Assembly (NCBI GenBank): GCA_945827765.1
Contig: CALZPS010000024.1
Span: 1-11,937, forward strand
Length of the DNA: 11,937 bases
Origin: an uncultured Lachnospiraceae bacterium
GTDB taxonomy: Bacteria; Bacillota; Clostridia; Lachnospirales; Lachnospiraceae
Direction: 5' to 3'
The first letter of the stretch is position 1. The number at the start of each line of letters is the position of its first letter. Under the pieces are notes generated by a model. The model was given only the letters and a program-made list of their open reading frames with translations. It did no database searches and had not been told where the DNA came from. Positions 1 through 7,065 of this stretch are shown one piece after another. A program made the translations under genes and the position numbers.

Positions 1-47
1 GAGATCTAGTACGGTCTCGTGGGCTCGGAGATGTGTATAAGAGACAG
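1..47. other. Nextera i7/P7 sequencing adapter (artifact)
   Basis: This is not organism DNA. Positions 29-47 are the 19-bp Tn5 mosaic end AGATGTGTATAAGAGACAG. Positions 14-28 are the read-2 Nextera stem GTCTCGTGGGCTCGG. Positions 6-13 (CTAGTACG) are the reverse complement of CGTACTAG, the Nextera N702 index as I remember it. Positions 1-5 (GAGAT) are the end of the P7 oligo. Genome sequence starts at 48. Reading frames through this stretch give the peptide MCIRDR, a known contaminant signature in protein databases. Confidence 0.98.
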
Positions 48-2181
48 GTGTCCCGATATAACCGCAGGTTCTTCTCGCTACAGACATCTTATCCTGATTA
101 CGGTTTCCGCAGTTCGGGCACTCCCAGATCAGCTTGCCGGATTCATCTTCTTTAATCAGAATCTCTCCGTCATAACCGCAGCACTCACAGTAGTCGCTCT
201 TTGTATTGAGCTCAGCATACATGATATTGTCGTAAATAAACTGCATCACGGACAATACCGCCGGGATATTATTCTGCATATTCGGCACTTCCACGTAACT
301 AATCGCACCGCCCGGAGACAGTTTCTGGAATTCCGACTCGAATCTCAGCTTGCTGAACGCATCAATCTCCTCGGTTACATGCACATGGTAGCTGTTTGTA
401 ATATAATTCTTATCGGTTACACCTTTGATGATGCCGAAACGTTTCTGCAGACACTTTGCAAACTTGTATGTGGTAGATTCCATCGGCGTACCATACACGG
501 AATAGCTGATATTCTCGGCTGCTTTCCACTCCGCACACTTATCATTCAGGCGCTGCATCACTTTTAAGGCAAATTCTTTTGCCTCCGGATCCGTATGGGA
601 TTTTCCGTACATCCGCATGCACATCTCGTACAGTCCCGCATACCCCAGAGAAATGGTAGAATATCCATTGTACAAAAGCTTATCGATGGTCTCACCCTTC
701 TTCAGACGGGCCAGTGCGCCGTTCTGCCACAAAATCGGAGCCACATCCGATACTGTGCCGCGCAGGCGCTCATGTCTGCACCGCAGTGCACGGTGGCAGA
801 GCTCCAGTCTTTCATCCAGAATCGCCCAGAAACGATCCATATTTCCCTGGGCAGAGCAGGCCACATCCACCAGATTCAGAGTTACTACACCCTGATTGAA
901 TCTTCCGTAGAACTTGTGGCTGCCGTCCGGATTACGCTGGCTATCCTCCACAGTCAGGAAAGAACGACATCCCATACAGGTATATACCTCACCCTTTTTC
1001 AGTTCCCGCATAATCTTGGCGGAAATGTAATCCGGCACCATTCTCTTGGCCGTACATTTTGCTGCCAGCTCGGTCAAATGCCAATACTTGGAATTCTCTG
1101 TAATATTATCCTCATCCAGCACGTAAATCAGTTTCGGGAATGCGGGTGTAATCCACACGCCCTTCTCATTCTTCACGCCCTGCATCCTCTGCACGAGTAC
1201 TTCCTCGATAATCATCGCCAGATCATCACGAGTACGTCCCTCCGGAACTTCATCCAGATACATAAATACCGTCACAAACGGCGCCTGCCCGTTACAAGTC
1301 ATCAGTGTAATCAACTGATACTGGATGGTCTGGATACCATCTTTAATTTCATTTTTCAGTCTGCGTTCGGTAATCTTGTTAATGATTCCCTCATCCAGAT
1401 TCTCTCCGCACTCCGCCCGTTCTTCCATCACTGCTTTGCGTATCTTCTGGCGGCTGATATCCACAAACGGTGCCAGATGTGACAGTGTAAATGACTGTCC
1501 GCCGTACTGGTTGCTGGCAACCTGTGCCACAATCTGCGTCGTCACATTGCATGCGGTAAAGAAACTGTGAGGTTTCTCTATCATCGTCTCACTGATAACG
1601 GTGCCGTTCTGCAGCATATCCTCCAGATTAATCAAATCACAATTGTGCTCTTTCTGCGCAAAATAGTCGGTATCATGGAAATGGATAATTCCTTCCTCAT
1701 GCGCCCGCACGATTTCCTCCGGCAGAAGCACACGTCTGGATAAGTCCTTGCTGACCTCGCCCGCCATATAATCTCTCTGAGTAGAGTTGATAATCGGATT
1801 CTTGTTGGAATTTTCCTGTTTCACTTCCTCATTGATGTGCTCCAGGAGCGCCAGAATCCCGTTGTCCGTCGTGTTGGACTTACGTGTCAGCTCTCTCTTA
1901 TAACGATAACGCACATATTTTTGTGCCACCTCATAACCCCTCATTTCCATAATGTGGGTCTCCACCAGGTCCTGAATGTCCTCCACGTTCACGGCGTGGG
2001 TAGATTTCTTCACTTCCTGGGCAATCGTCTCCGCAATCGCATTGATCTGAAAAATGTTCATCTGATGGATCTGCTCCACCTCGTTATTCGCCTTCTCAAT
2101 CGCATTGGTAATCTTGGTAAGATCAAAATTTACTTCTTTTCCGTTTCGTTTAATGACTTTTGTCCTGACATCAACACTCAT
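48..2181 (-). CDS. nrdD: Anaerobic ribonucleoside-triphosphate reductase, 3' end missing
   Basis: Class III ribonucleotide reductase; it reduces ribonucleoside triphosphates to deoxy forms without oxygen, in the cytoplasm, after its glycyl radical is made by the SAM enzyme NrdG. I translated this strand by hand: 711 codons are open from ATG 2181 into the adapter, with no stop. Residues about 5-95 resemble the regulatory ATP-cone (start MSVDVRTKVIKRNGKEV). C181 in HNCDL and C405 in MGCRSFL match the family's active-site cysteines. A zinc site is formed by C665/C668 (CECC) and C688/C691 (CPNC). The glycyl-radical motif RTCGY follows, with the radical glycine near residue 707. The family is usually about 700-735 residues, so roughly 20 are lost at the adapter. 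The start is supported by AGAGGA at 2190-2195. nrdG would be expected next but lies outside the window. An NrdR-like box lies upstream. Confidence 0.96.
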
Positions 2182-2189
2182 CTTGCTCT

Positions 2190-2195
2190 TCCTCT
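2190..2195 (-). promoter_or_regulatory. Ribosome binding site of nrdD
   Basis: On the minus strand AGAGGA lies 8 bases before ATG 2181, a normal Shine-Dalgarno distance. It supports the MSVDVRTK start. No in-frame alternative with a better site is seen. Confidence 0.6.
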
Positions 2196-2304
2196 CCGTC
2201 TTTCTTTTGTACTTTGCTACTGATACCGCGAACAGCCCGGCATCTCATATGCCGCCCGCCGTTCTTCCTCCCGAAATACTTTATTTCGTTATCGTTTTTC
2301 GTTC

Positions 2305-2324
2305 ACACACAATATCTTGTGTGT
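2305..2324. promoter_or_regulatory. Candidate NrdR box
   Basis: A palindrome with perfect 8-bp arms, ACACACAA and TTGTGTGT, around TATC. The core ACACAATATCTTGTGT resembles the known NrdR operator pattern (ACA, AT-rich middle, TGT). It sits 10 bp downstream of a -10-like sequence on the minus strand, so a bound repressor would cover the probable transcription start of nrdD. NrdR is the zinc/ATP-cone repressor of ribonucleotide reductase genes in most bacteria. NrdR boxes usually come in pairs; a convincing partner is not seen. Confidence 0.6.
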
Positions 2325-2333
2325 CTGTCTTTT

Positions 2334-2342
2334 ATTATCATA
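2334..2342 (-). promoter_or_regulatory. Possible -10 element of nrdD
   Basis: Minus-strand TATGATAAT lies just upstream of the NrdR-like palindrome. It resembles the sigma-A -10 hexamer, but no good -35 accompanies it, so this is only a candidate. Confidence 0.35.
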
Positions 2343-2412
2343 CAACATATTTGGTCTAAAGGGAAGAACAAATTTTAAAAATTTATCTGCTCTTTGTCAG
2401 ACAATTCATAAT

Positions 2413-3729
2413 TCACGGCAACGGAATCAGAATCCTTAATCGAAACCAATTATGTTCGGTACTGATATCTACCTCGCCTTTGTATCGATGTACTGTGTAT
2501 TTCAAGCTCTTCAGCCCATACCCGTGGAACTCTTTTTCTTCCTTCGTCGTCACCGGCAGTTCCTGCTCAAATTGTATCTTTCCTTCATAATAATTTTCAA
2601 TTTTAATTATCAGAAAATTTCGTTTGGATGACACATGCAAATGAATCATACGTTTCTCCGGCTCTGCCAGTTTCTTTTCACATTCAATCGCATTATCCAA
2701 TGCATTTCCGAAAATAGAACAGATATCCATCACATCCATAAACTCAAGAAGTGAACCATCTGCCACACAGGTCAGTTCAATTTCTTCTTTCTGACACTCG
2801 ATTCCTTTCGCCCCGAGCAAGGTGTCAAGCACTTCATTTCCGGTCTTGTTCTGCGTCTCATATTTTCTGATTTCTTCTTCCATCCGATCCAGACAACTGT
2901 TTTTTCTTTCATCTTTCTGTTCTGCACGCAAGGCTATAATATAATGTTTCAGGTCATGATATTTATAATTGATTAGTTCCAGCGTCTGCGAAGACTGCTG
3001 ATACTGTACATATTGATTGTGCAGAATGGCGCGGATGCTTTCCAGTTCTCTGCGTACTTTCTGGTCACGCCATTGAATATGACAGGCAAACAGAGCTGCC
3101 AGCCCGGCAATATCGGCAAAGGTACGGATATTAAAGATCTCCCTCGCATACAGTCCGCTAAACGGTGTATCTCCCGTGATAAATCCCAGATTGCTTATAA
3201 AGAACACACTGCCGGTCAACATCACGACCGCCAGCAAATCCTTTGTCTCTACGTCCAGCCTCTGTTCGTTCTCCAGCACCATTTTACACAACCGCCAATA
3301 CAGGAGAAATATCGCTCCAAATGACAAAATCAACACTGAATATTCATACAATGCCGCATGGGCAACAAATTTCCTGCGGCCAAACAGATAAAGCTGCCAT
3401 TCGAGCGAGGCCGCCGTCTCCGCCATGATAAATGCATAAGCCCCATAATAGATGGCATCTTTCCAGCCTGCATCCGCACAGAGTGCTATAAAAAGAACCA
3501 TCAGCCCGATGGCCGCAAACATACACGGAAGCCACCATATCATTTCCAGCCCTCCGGTCACTTCCAGAAACAGCATCTGAATCACCAGTGCGCAGCCACA
3601 TGACAGTGCCAGTTTCCACCCTGTGAACCTCTTTTTTATATGAAAGATAATCACCATACACGCCAGCCACTCTGCCAGCGCCGTGTAGTACCGGGGAATA
3701 TCCGGCAATATTTCCTGCCAATCATGCAT
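2413..3729 (-). CDS. AgrC-like GHKL sensor histidine kinase
   Basis: Membrane sensor kinase of 438 residues, likely to phosphorylate the LytTR regulator encoded just upstream. The N-terminal half is strongly hydrophobic, with about six or seven membrane segments (roughly 18-30, 39-56, 63-84, 92-107, 128-148, 165-183, 204-218). A helical linker follows (222-256). The kinase core shows the H-box YHDLKHY with probable phospho-histidine H258 (H262 also present). The N-box is N342-A-L-D-N346, and the G-box is G403-Y-G405. This layout is typical of the HPK10/AgrC and GHKL group abundant in Clostridia. ATG 3729 follows GAGG with 7 bases between, and the gap to the regulator stop is 38 bp, so the two are surely co-transcribed. 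The signal is unknown: no AgrD-like peptide, AgrB protease or transporter gene lies within the window. Confidence 0.9.
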   Translation of the reverse strand: MHDWQEILPDIPRYYTALAEWLACMVIIFHIKKRFTGWKLALSCGCALVIQMLFLEVTGGLEMIWWLPCMFAAIGLMVLFIALCADAGWKDAIYYGAYAFIMAETAASLEWQLYLFGRRKFVAHAALYEYSVLILSFGAIFLLYWRLCKMVLENEQRLDVETKDLLAVVMLTGSVFFISNLGFITGDTPFSGLYAREIFNIRTFADIAGLAALFACHIQWRDQKVRRELESIRAILHNQYVQYQQSSQTLELINYKYHDLKHYIIALRAEQKDERKNSCLDRMEEEIRKYETQNKTGNEVLDTLLGAKGIECQKEEIELTCVADGSLLEFMDVMDICSIFGNALDNAIECEKKLAEPEKRMIHLHVSSKRNFLIIKIENYYEGKIQFEQELPVTTKEEKEFHGYGLKSLKYTVHRYKGEVDISTEHNWFRLRILIPLP

Positions 3730-3767
3730 CTCTACACCTCATTTGTTTGTTTTTCGCTCATCTGATT

Positions 3768-4475
3768 TTATTCCATTTCTCCCCAATAGCGGGTCAGATC
3801 CTGCATGAATTTTTTCATTCCCTGACGGCTGAGCAGAAGATGCTCTCCGTTTATCTGCGCGCATTTATCCTTTACGCCTTCCACATGCTCAAGATTAATC
3901 AGATAGCCTTTGTTTCCTCTGGAAAAATGGGATTTCCCCAGCATTTCCTCAGCGGACTTCATCGTGCCGGACGAAACGATAATCCCGTTTTTCGTATGAT
4001 ATCGCAAAGTATGACCTTCACTTTCCACATAATAAATATCCGTCACCGCGATTCTCTGCACCCCGCCTTTGACCTGCACCGTGATATGACGACTGTGCCG
4101 TTTATGCAGCTTATCCAGTGCCTTGGAAAGTTTCTGGCTGAATGAAAAATAGGACACCGGTTTTAACACATAATCCATCGCATCTACCTGATACCCCTGA
4201 ATCGCATACTGTGTCATGTTCGTGATAAAAATCAGGATTACTTCCGCATCCTGCCTGCGGATTTCCTCTGCCGCCGTCATCCCGTCGACAAATTTCAGCT
4301 GGATATCCATCAATACGATATCGAACTGGGCGCGATATGCCCGCAAAATATCATCTCCGTCCCGATATACACTAATCTGCAGTATTTCCCCGCTCTCTTC
4401 TTCATAGCGCTGTAAATATTCCGTAATCTGATTTCTGTAAATCTCTTCATCCTCAACCACTGCAATCCGAACCAT
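3768..4475 (-). CDS. LytTR-family response regulator
   Basis: Transcription factor of the AgrA/LytR type, 235 residues from ATG 4475. Residues 1-120 are a receiver domain: acidic pair E8/D9, phospho-acceptor D57 in VLMDIQL, T85, and K105 in YVLKP. Residues about 137-232 are a LytTR DNA-binding domain, recognisable from the stretch around YYVESEGHTLRYHTKNG and from SRGNKGYLINLEHVE. I prefer ATG 4475, with GGGG 7 bases upstream, over the in-frame GTG at 4511, because AGGAGG directly abuts that GTG with no spacing and the extra residues precede the conserved VRIAVVEDEE start. It is the first gene of a two-gene operon with the kinase. Its targets are not visible; LytTR regulators often act on direct repeats, and a repeat of TACACTTT lies upstream of this gene. 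Autoregulation is therefore possible but unproven. Confidence 0.92.
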   Translation of the reverse strand: MVRIAVVEDEEIYRNQITEYLQRYEEESGEILQISVYRDGDDILRAYRAQFDIVLMDIQLKFVDGMTAAEEIRRQDAEVILIFITNMTQYAIQGYQVDAMDYVLKPVSYFSFSQKLSKALDKLHKRHSRHITVQVKGGVQRIAVTDIYYVESEGHTLRYHTKNGIIVSSGTMKSAEEMLGKSHFSRGNKGYLINLEHVEGVKDKCAQINGEHLLLSRQGMKKFMQDLTRYWGEME

Positions 4476-4524
4476 ATATCTACCCCAATCTGAAAATTTC
4501 AGGCAGCACACCTCCTGCCCGGCC

Positions 4525-4552
4525 TACACTTTCTTTCGGACAGTACACTTTT
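4525..4552. repeat. Direct repeat TACACTTT, period 19 bp
   Basis: TACACTTTC (4525-4533) and TACACTTTT (4544-4552) are direct copies separated by 10 bp. TACACT recurs at 4664-4669, next to the plus-strand -10 element. The spacing is a little shorter than the 21-22 bp period usual for LytTR sites. The position, 50-77 bp upstream of the regulator start, fits an operator, but the function is only inferred. Confidence 0.4.
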
Positions 4553-4648
4553 CGCTCACCCGGCTCTGCCCTTTACAAATATTTTACCATGAGCGCAGAT
4601 AAAAAACCAGAATGAATCATAGAATGTTTTCTCTCAGTTCTGGTATTT

Positions 4649-4676
4649 TTGTTAGAATTGTGTTACACTGTATAAA
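4649..4676 (+). promoter_or_regulatory. Predicted sigma-A promoter for the DUF1015-map genes
   Basis: TTGTTA (4649-4654) as -35 and TATAAA (4671-4676) as -10 are separated by 16 bp. The predicted start lies about 55 bp before the DUF1015 ATG, giving a short leader with no obvious structure. Confidence 0.6.
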
Positions 4677-4721
4677 GTTTAAGCAAACATTTATGAAACT
4701 CAGCTTTTCATTCACTTTTGC

Positions 4722-4730
4722 GGAAAGGAG
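4722..4730 (+). promoter_or_regulatory. Ribosome binding site of the DUF1015 gene
   Basis: GGAAAGGAG ends 9 bases before ATG 4740. It is a strong site and fixes the start at MVNLRPF. Confidence 0.75.
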
Positions 4731-4739
4731 ACATCATTC

Positions 4740-5978
4740 ATGGTAAATTTGCGACCGTTTTGTGCAGTCCGCCCTGCGAAAGAGTATGCAGCATCCATCG
4801 CTGCCCTTCCTTATGATGTTTACGACCGTACACAGGCCAAAGCCGCCGTGAGCCGCAATCCTCTCTCTTTTTTGAAGATTGACCGGGCAGAAACACAGTT
4901 TTCCGATGAAACAGATATGTATGCCGACGCAGTATACGAGCAGGCCGCACGTAGTCTTACAGAGATGCTCACAGATGGATATTTTATCCGTGAGGATAAG
5001 GCATGTTACTATATCTATTCACTGACGATGCAGGGGCATGTGCAGAACGGACTGGTCGGCTGTACATCAATTGACGATTATCTGCACGGTACCATCCGCC
5101 GGCACGAGAATACATTGCCCGCCAAAGAGCTTGACCGGATTCGCCATATCGACACATTAAATGCTCAGACCGGGCCGATTTTTCTTGCTTACCGTGCCCG
5201 CGCCGAACTTCGCAGCTGGATTGCTGCACAAAAGCAACGGCCGGCTCTATACGATTTTACGAGCGAAGATGGCATCAGACATCAGGTGTGGAAGATTTCT
5301 GACGACACAGAAATTGCCCGAATCACCCAATTATTCGCAGAAATGGAGGCCGTTTATATCGCCGACGGCCATCACCGTGCCGCATCTGCGGTCAAAGTCG
5401 GACTGAAACGTCGGGAAACCGTTCCCTCATATGACGGAACGGAAGAATTCAACCACTTCCTCTCCGTATTATTTCCGGCAGACGAATTGCAGATTTTCCC
5501 TTACAACCGAATTGTGACCGGTTCCCCGCGTTATACGCCTTCCGTTCTTTTAGAAAAACTGAAGGATTCTTTTGAGGTAACCGTTTGTCCTCACGGTCTC
5601 TGTCCGCCGCAGAAAAAAGGAGAGATTACGATGTATCTGAAAGGGACGTGGTATCGTCTGGAAGCCAAAACCGCTCTCTTTTGCGGTGACCCGGTGCAGG
5701 ATTTGGATGTCTCTGTTTTGCAGGATACGATTCTCGAACCGTTATTTGACATCCACGATGCAAAAAACGACCCCCGGATTTCATTTGCCGGCGGTGTCCG
5801 CGCTGCTGAAGAATGGATGGAACTGGCAGAAAAGCAGCCGGATAAGGTCATGTTTTTCATGTATCCTACTTCCATGGAGGAAGTACTTGCTGTCGCGGAT
5901 GCCAAACGGCTGATGCCGCCAAAGTCCACATGGTTTGAGCCGAAACTGCGCAGTGGCCTGTTTATTCACGAAATATAA
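4740..5978 (+). CDS. DUF1015-family protein with DGHHR motif
   Basis: Cytoplasmic protein of 412 residues; no signal peptide or membrane segment is seen. The N-terminus (LRPFCAVRP, then ALPYDVY at 22-28), RRHENT at 120-125 and IADGHHRAASA at 207-217 identify it as DUF1015 (PF06245). The ADGHHR box (D209-R213) resembles the GHRR box of the ParB/sulfiredoxin-like fold. That group includes SerK, an archaeal free-serine kinase, and SbnI. From memory, DUF1015 genes in Bacteroidetes and Clostridia often neighbour serA and serC, which has led to serine-metabolism guesses; no ser gene is present here. The biochemical role is not established to my knowledge, and I assign none. Length is full for the family. 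It begins a plus-strand unit with its own promoter, and the methionine aminopeptidase follows after 42 bp. Confidence 0.9.
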   Translation: MVNLRPFCAVRPAKEYAASIAALPYDVYDRTQAKAAVSRNPLSFLKIDRAETQFSDETDMYADAVYEQAARSLTEMLTDGYFIREDKACYYIYSLTMQGHVQNGLVGCTSIDDYLHGTIRRHENTLPAKELDRIRHIDTLNAQTGPIFLAYRARAELRSWIAAQKQRPALYDFTSEDGIRHQVWKISDDTEIARITQLFAEMEAVYIADGHHRAASAVKVGLKRRETVPSYDGTEEFNHFLSVLFPADELQIFPYNRIVTGSPRYTPSVLLEKLKDSFEVTVCPHGLCPPQKKGEITMYLKGTWYRLEAKTALFCGDPVQDLDVSVLQDTILEPLFDIHDAKNDPRISFAGGVRAAEEWMELAEKQPDKVMFFMYPTSMEEVLAVADAKRLMPPKSTWFEPKLRSGLFIHEI

Positions 5979-6002
5979 TTCAGCCAGCCATTTTTTGGCG
6001 GG

Positions 6003-6020
6003 AAGGGGGTATCTTTACCC
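6003..6020 (+). promoter_or_regulatory. Ribosome binding site folded into a small hairpin before map
   Basis: AAGGGGGT (6003-6010) is a Shine-Dalgarno-like element 11 bases from ATG 6021. GGGTA (6007-6011) pairs perfectly with TACCC (6016-6020) around the tetraloop TCTT, and the stem ends exactly at the ATG. The stem would bury part of the binding site, so it may damp initiation at 6021. Initiation at the in-frame ATG 6063, which has its own GAGG, would be unaffected. Confidence 0.45.
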
Positions 6021-6926
6021 ATGTTCAATATATACAAAAAAATGATAAGCGAGGTAGAAGAAATGGAAAGAAATGCGCCATGTTGGTGTGGCAGCGGGCT
6101 AAAATACAAAAAATGTCATATGCCAATCGAAGAAAGAATGCGGATTCACGCAGACCGGGGAGAGATTGTCCCCAAACGCAAATTATTGAAGACACCTTAT
6201 CAGATTGAAAAAATCAAAAAGAGCGCTGCGCTCAACACCTTGGTGTTGGACACGGTTGCCGAGAAAATCCATATCGGAATGAGTACCGAAGAAATTGACC
6301 GGATTGTCTATGATGTCACAACAAAACACGGCGGTATTCCGGCGCCCCTGCATTATCAGGGATTCCCCAAAAGTGTTTGTACTTCCATCAACAATGAAGT
6401 CTGCCACGGAATTCCCGACAAAGATATCATTTTAAAGGAGGGGGATATCATCAATGTGGATGTTTCCACCATCCTCGACGGATACTATTCTGACGCATCA
6501 AGAATGTTTAAGATGGGAAAAGTTTCGGAGCGTGCCGAGCGGCTTGTCCGTGTAACAGAAGAATGTGTCGAGCTTGGTCTGGCAGCCGCTAAGCCATGGG
6601 GACATCTCGGTGATATCGCAGATGCCATCAATTCTCATGCCAAGGCAAATGGCTACTCGGTTGTTGTTGATATCGGCGGACACGGTATCGGGCTGGATTT
6701 CCACGAAGATCCTTTTGTCAGCTACGTCACGCCCAAGGGCAGTGAAATGCTGCTCGTTCCCGGCATGATGTTTACCATCGAGCCGATGATCAATGAGGGC
6801 AGTCCGGATTTTTATGTCGACGAATTGAATGACTGGACTGTCTATACGATTGACGACGGACTGTCCGCCCAGATTGAATATATGGTACTTGTAAAGGAAG
6901 ACGGTGTGGAAGTATTGACGAAATAA
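6021..6926 (+). CDS. map: Type I methionine aminopeptidase with SEC-C zinc motif
   Basis: Removes the initiator methionine from new proteins in the cytoplasm using a two-metal centre. Of 301 residues, about 16-36 form a SEC-C motif (C21-W-C23, C32-H33 in CWCGSGLKYKKCH), thought to aid ribosome or protein contact. The catalytic domain spans about 57-299. Metal ligands match the E. coli enzyme: D147 (NVDV), D158 (SDASRMF), H221 (GHGIG), E254 (TIEP) and E286. H129 (CHGIP) and H228 (FHEDP) are also conserved. Two starts are possible. ATG 6021 has a strong but hairpin-masked site 11 bases away. ATG 6063 (residue 15, MERNAPCWCG) has GAGG at 8 bases and would start right at the SEC-C motif, as relatives often do. 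It lies 42 bp after the DUF1015 gene and is probably co-transcribed. Clostridia commonly carry a second, ordinary map near ribosomal protein genes, so this may be a paralogue. Confidence 0.95.
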   Translation: MFNIYKKMISEVEEMERNAPCWCGSGLKYKKCHMPIEERMRIHADRGEIVPKRKLLKTPYQIEKIKKSAALNTLVLDTVAEKIHIGMSTEEIDRIVYDVTTKHGGIPAPLHYQGFPKSVCTSINNEVCHGIPDKDIILKEGDIINVDVSTILDGYYSDASRMFKMGKVSERAERLVRVTEECVELGLAAAKPWGHLGDIADAINSHAKANGYSVVVDIGGHGIGLDFHEDPFVSYVTPKGSEMLLVPGMMFTIEPMINEGSPDFYVDELNDWTVYTIDDGLSAQIEYMVLVKEDGVEVLTK

Positions 6927-6936
6927 TTTGAGCCAA

Positions 6937-6966
6937 AGAGGTGTGACTCATGCAAGTCACACCTCT
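6937..6966. terminator. Probable bidirectional terminator hairpin
   Basis: Perfect 12-bp inverted repeat, AGAGGTGTGACT and AGTCACACCTCT, around the 6-base loop CATGCA. It lies in the 139-bp convergent gap between map (plus) and the SPFH gene (minus), the expected place for a shared terminator. The T-runs are weak on both sides (CCCTGTTTA on the plus strand, TTTGG on the minus), so termination efficiency is uncertain. Confidence 0.65.
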
Positions 6967-7065
6967 CCCTGTTTAGGACTATCCATTTCCCGACAGCCCC
7001 CTTTTGCAACTCATAATATCCTGTTATGGCTTAGGAAGTGTAAACCACCCCGCCATCCGTAAGCA

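Larger units (their letters stand above)
2182..2412 (-). promoter_or_regulatory. nrdD promoter and leader region
   Basis: This 231-bp gap lies between the stop of the histidine kinase gene and the nrdD start, and holds no gene I can support. Read on the minus strand it contains an AT-rich stretch, a -10-like TATGATAAT (2334-2342), a palindrome resembling an NrdR box (2305-2324), a 6-bp stem-loop (2238-2254) and the nrdD ribosome binding site. No GC-rich hairpin plus T-run is visible after the kinase stop, so read-through from the two-component genes cannot be excluded. The -35 element is not clear; the closest hexamer at a 17-bp spacing is TTCCCT, a poor match. Confidence 0.5.
4476..4739. promoter_or_regulatory. 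Divergent intergenic region between regulator and DUF1015 gene
   Basis: No gene is supported here. It must hold promoters for both directions. For the plus strand there is a reasonable promoter (4649-4676). For the minus strand the best -10-like hexamer is TAAAAT (reverse complement of 4581-4586), without a convincing -35. A 9-bp direct repeat lies at 4525-4552. An AGGAGG at 4512-4517 on the minus strand is too far from the regulator ATG to serve it and too close to the GTG at 4511. Confidence 0.55.

Noticed and set aside
19..567. Plus-strand frame of 182 codons starting MGSEMCIRDR
   Set aside because: It starts inside adapter and runs antisense to nrdD, which is clearly the real gene by its conserved motifs.
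595..1482. Plus-strand frame of 295 codons
   Set aside because: It is antisense to the conserved core of nrdD. Its sequence is His/Leu/Ile-rich with no recognisable domain, as expected of a shadow frame.
2171..2248. Possible 25-codon leader ORF overlapping the nrdD start
   Set aside because: The nearest GGAGG is 18 bases from its ATG, too far to serve it, and the peptide (Arg-rich then Glu-rich) looks like nothing known.
2342..2357. Second NrdR box
   Set aside because: It matches only about 11 of 16 consensus positions, its arms are not complementary, and its spacing from the good box is off the usual helical phase.
3732..3761. Nine-codon ORF MSEKQTNEV between the regulator and kinase genes
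   Set aside because: It is too short, with no ribosome site and no pheromone-precursor features; it is probably chance in the 38-bp gap.
4476..4511. GTG 4511 as start of the LytTR regulator
   Set aside because: AGGAGG touches the GTG with no spacer, and the added residues precede the conserved start of the receiver domain. ATG 4475 is better.
5984..6000. Hairpin GCCA/TGGC between DUF1015 and map as a terminator
   Set aside because: It has only a 4-bp stem and no T-run after it; the T-run is in the loop.
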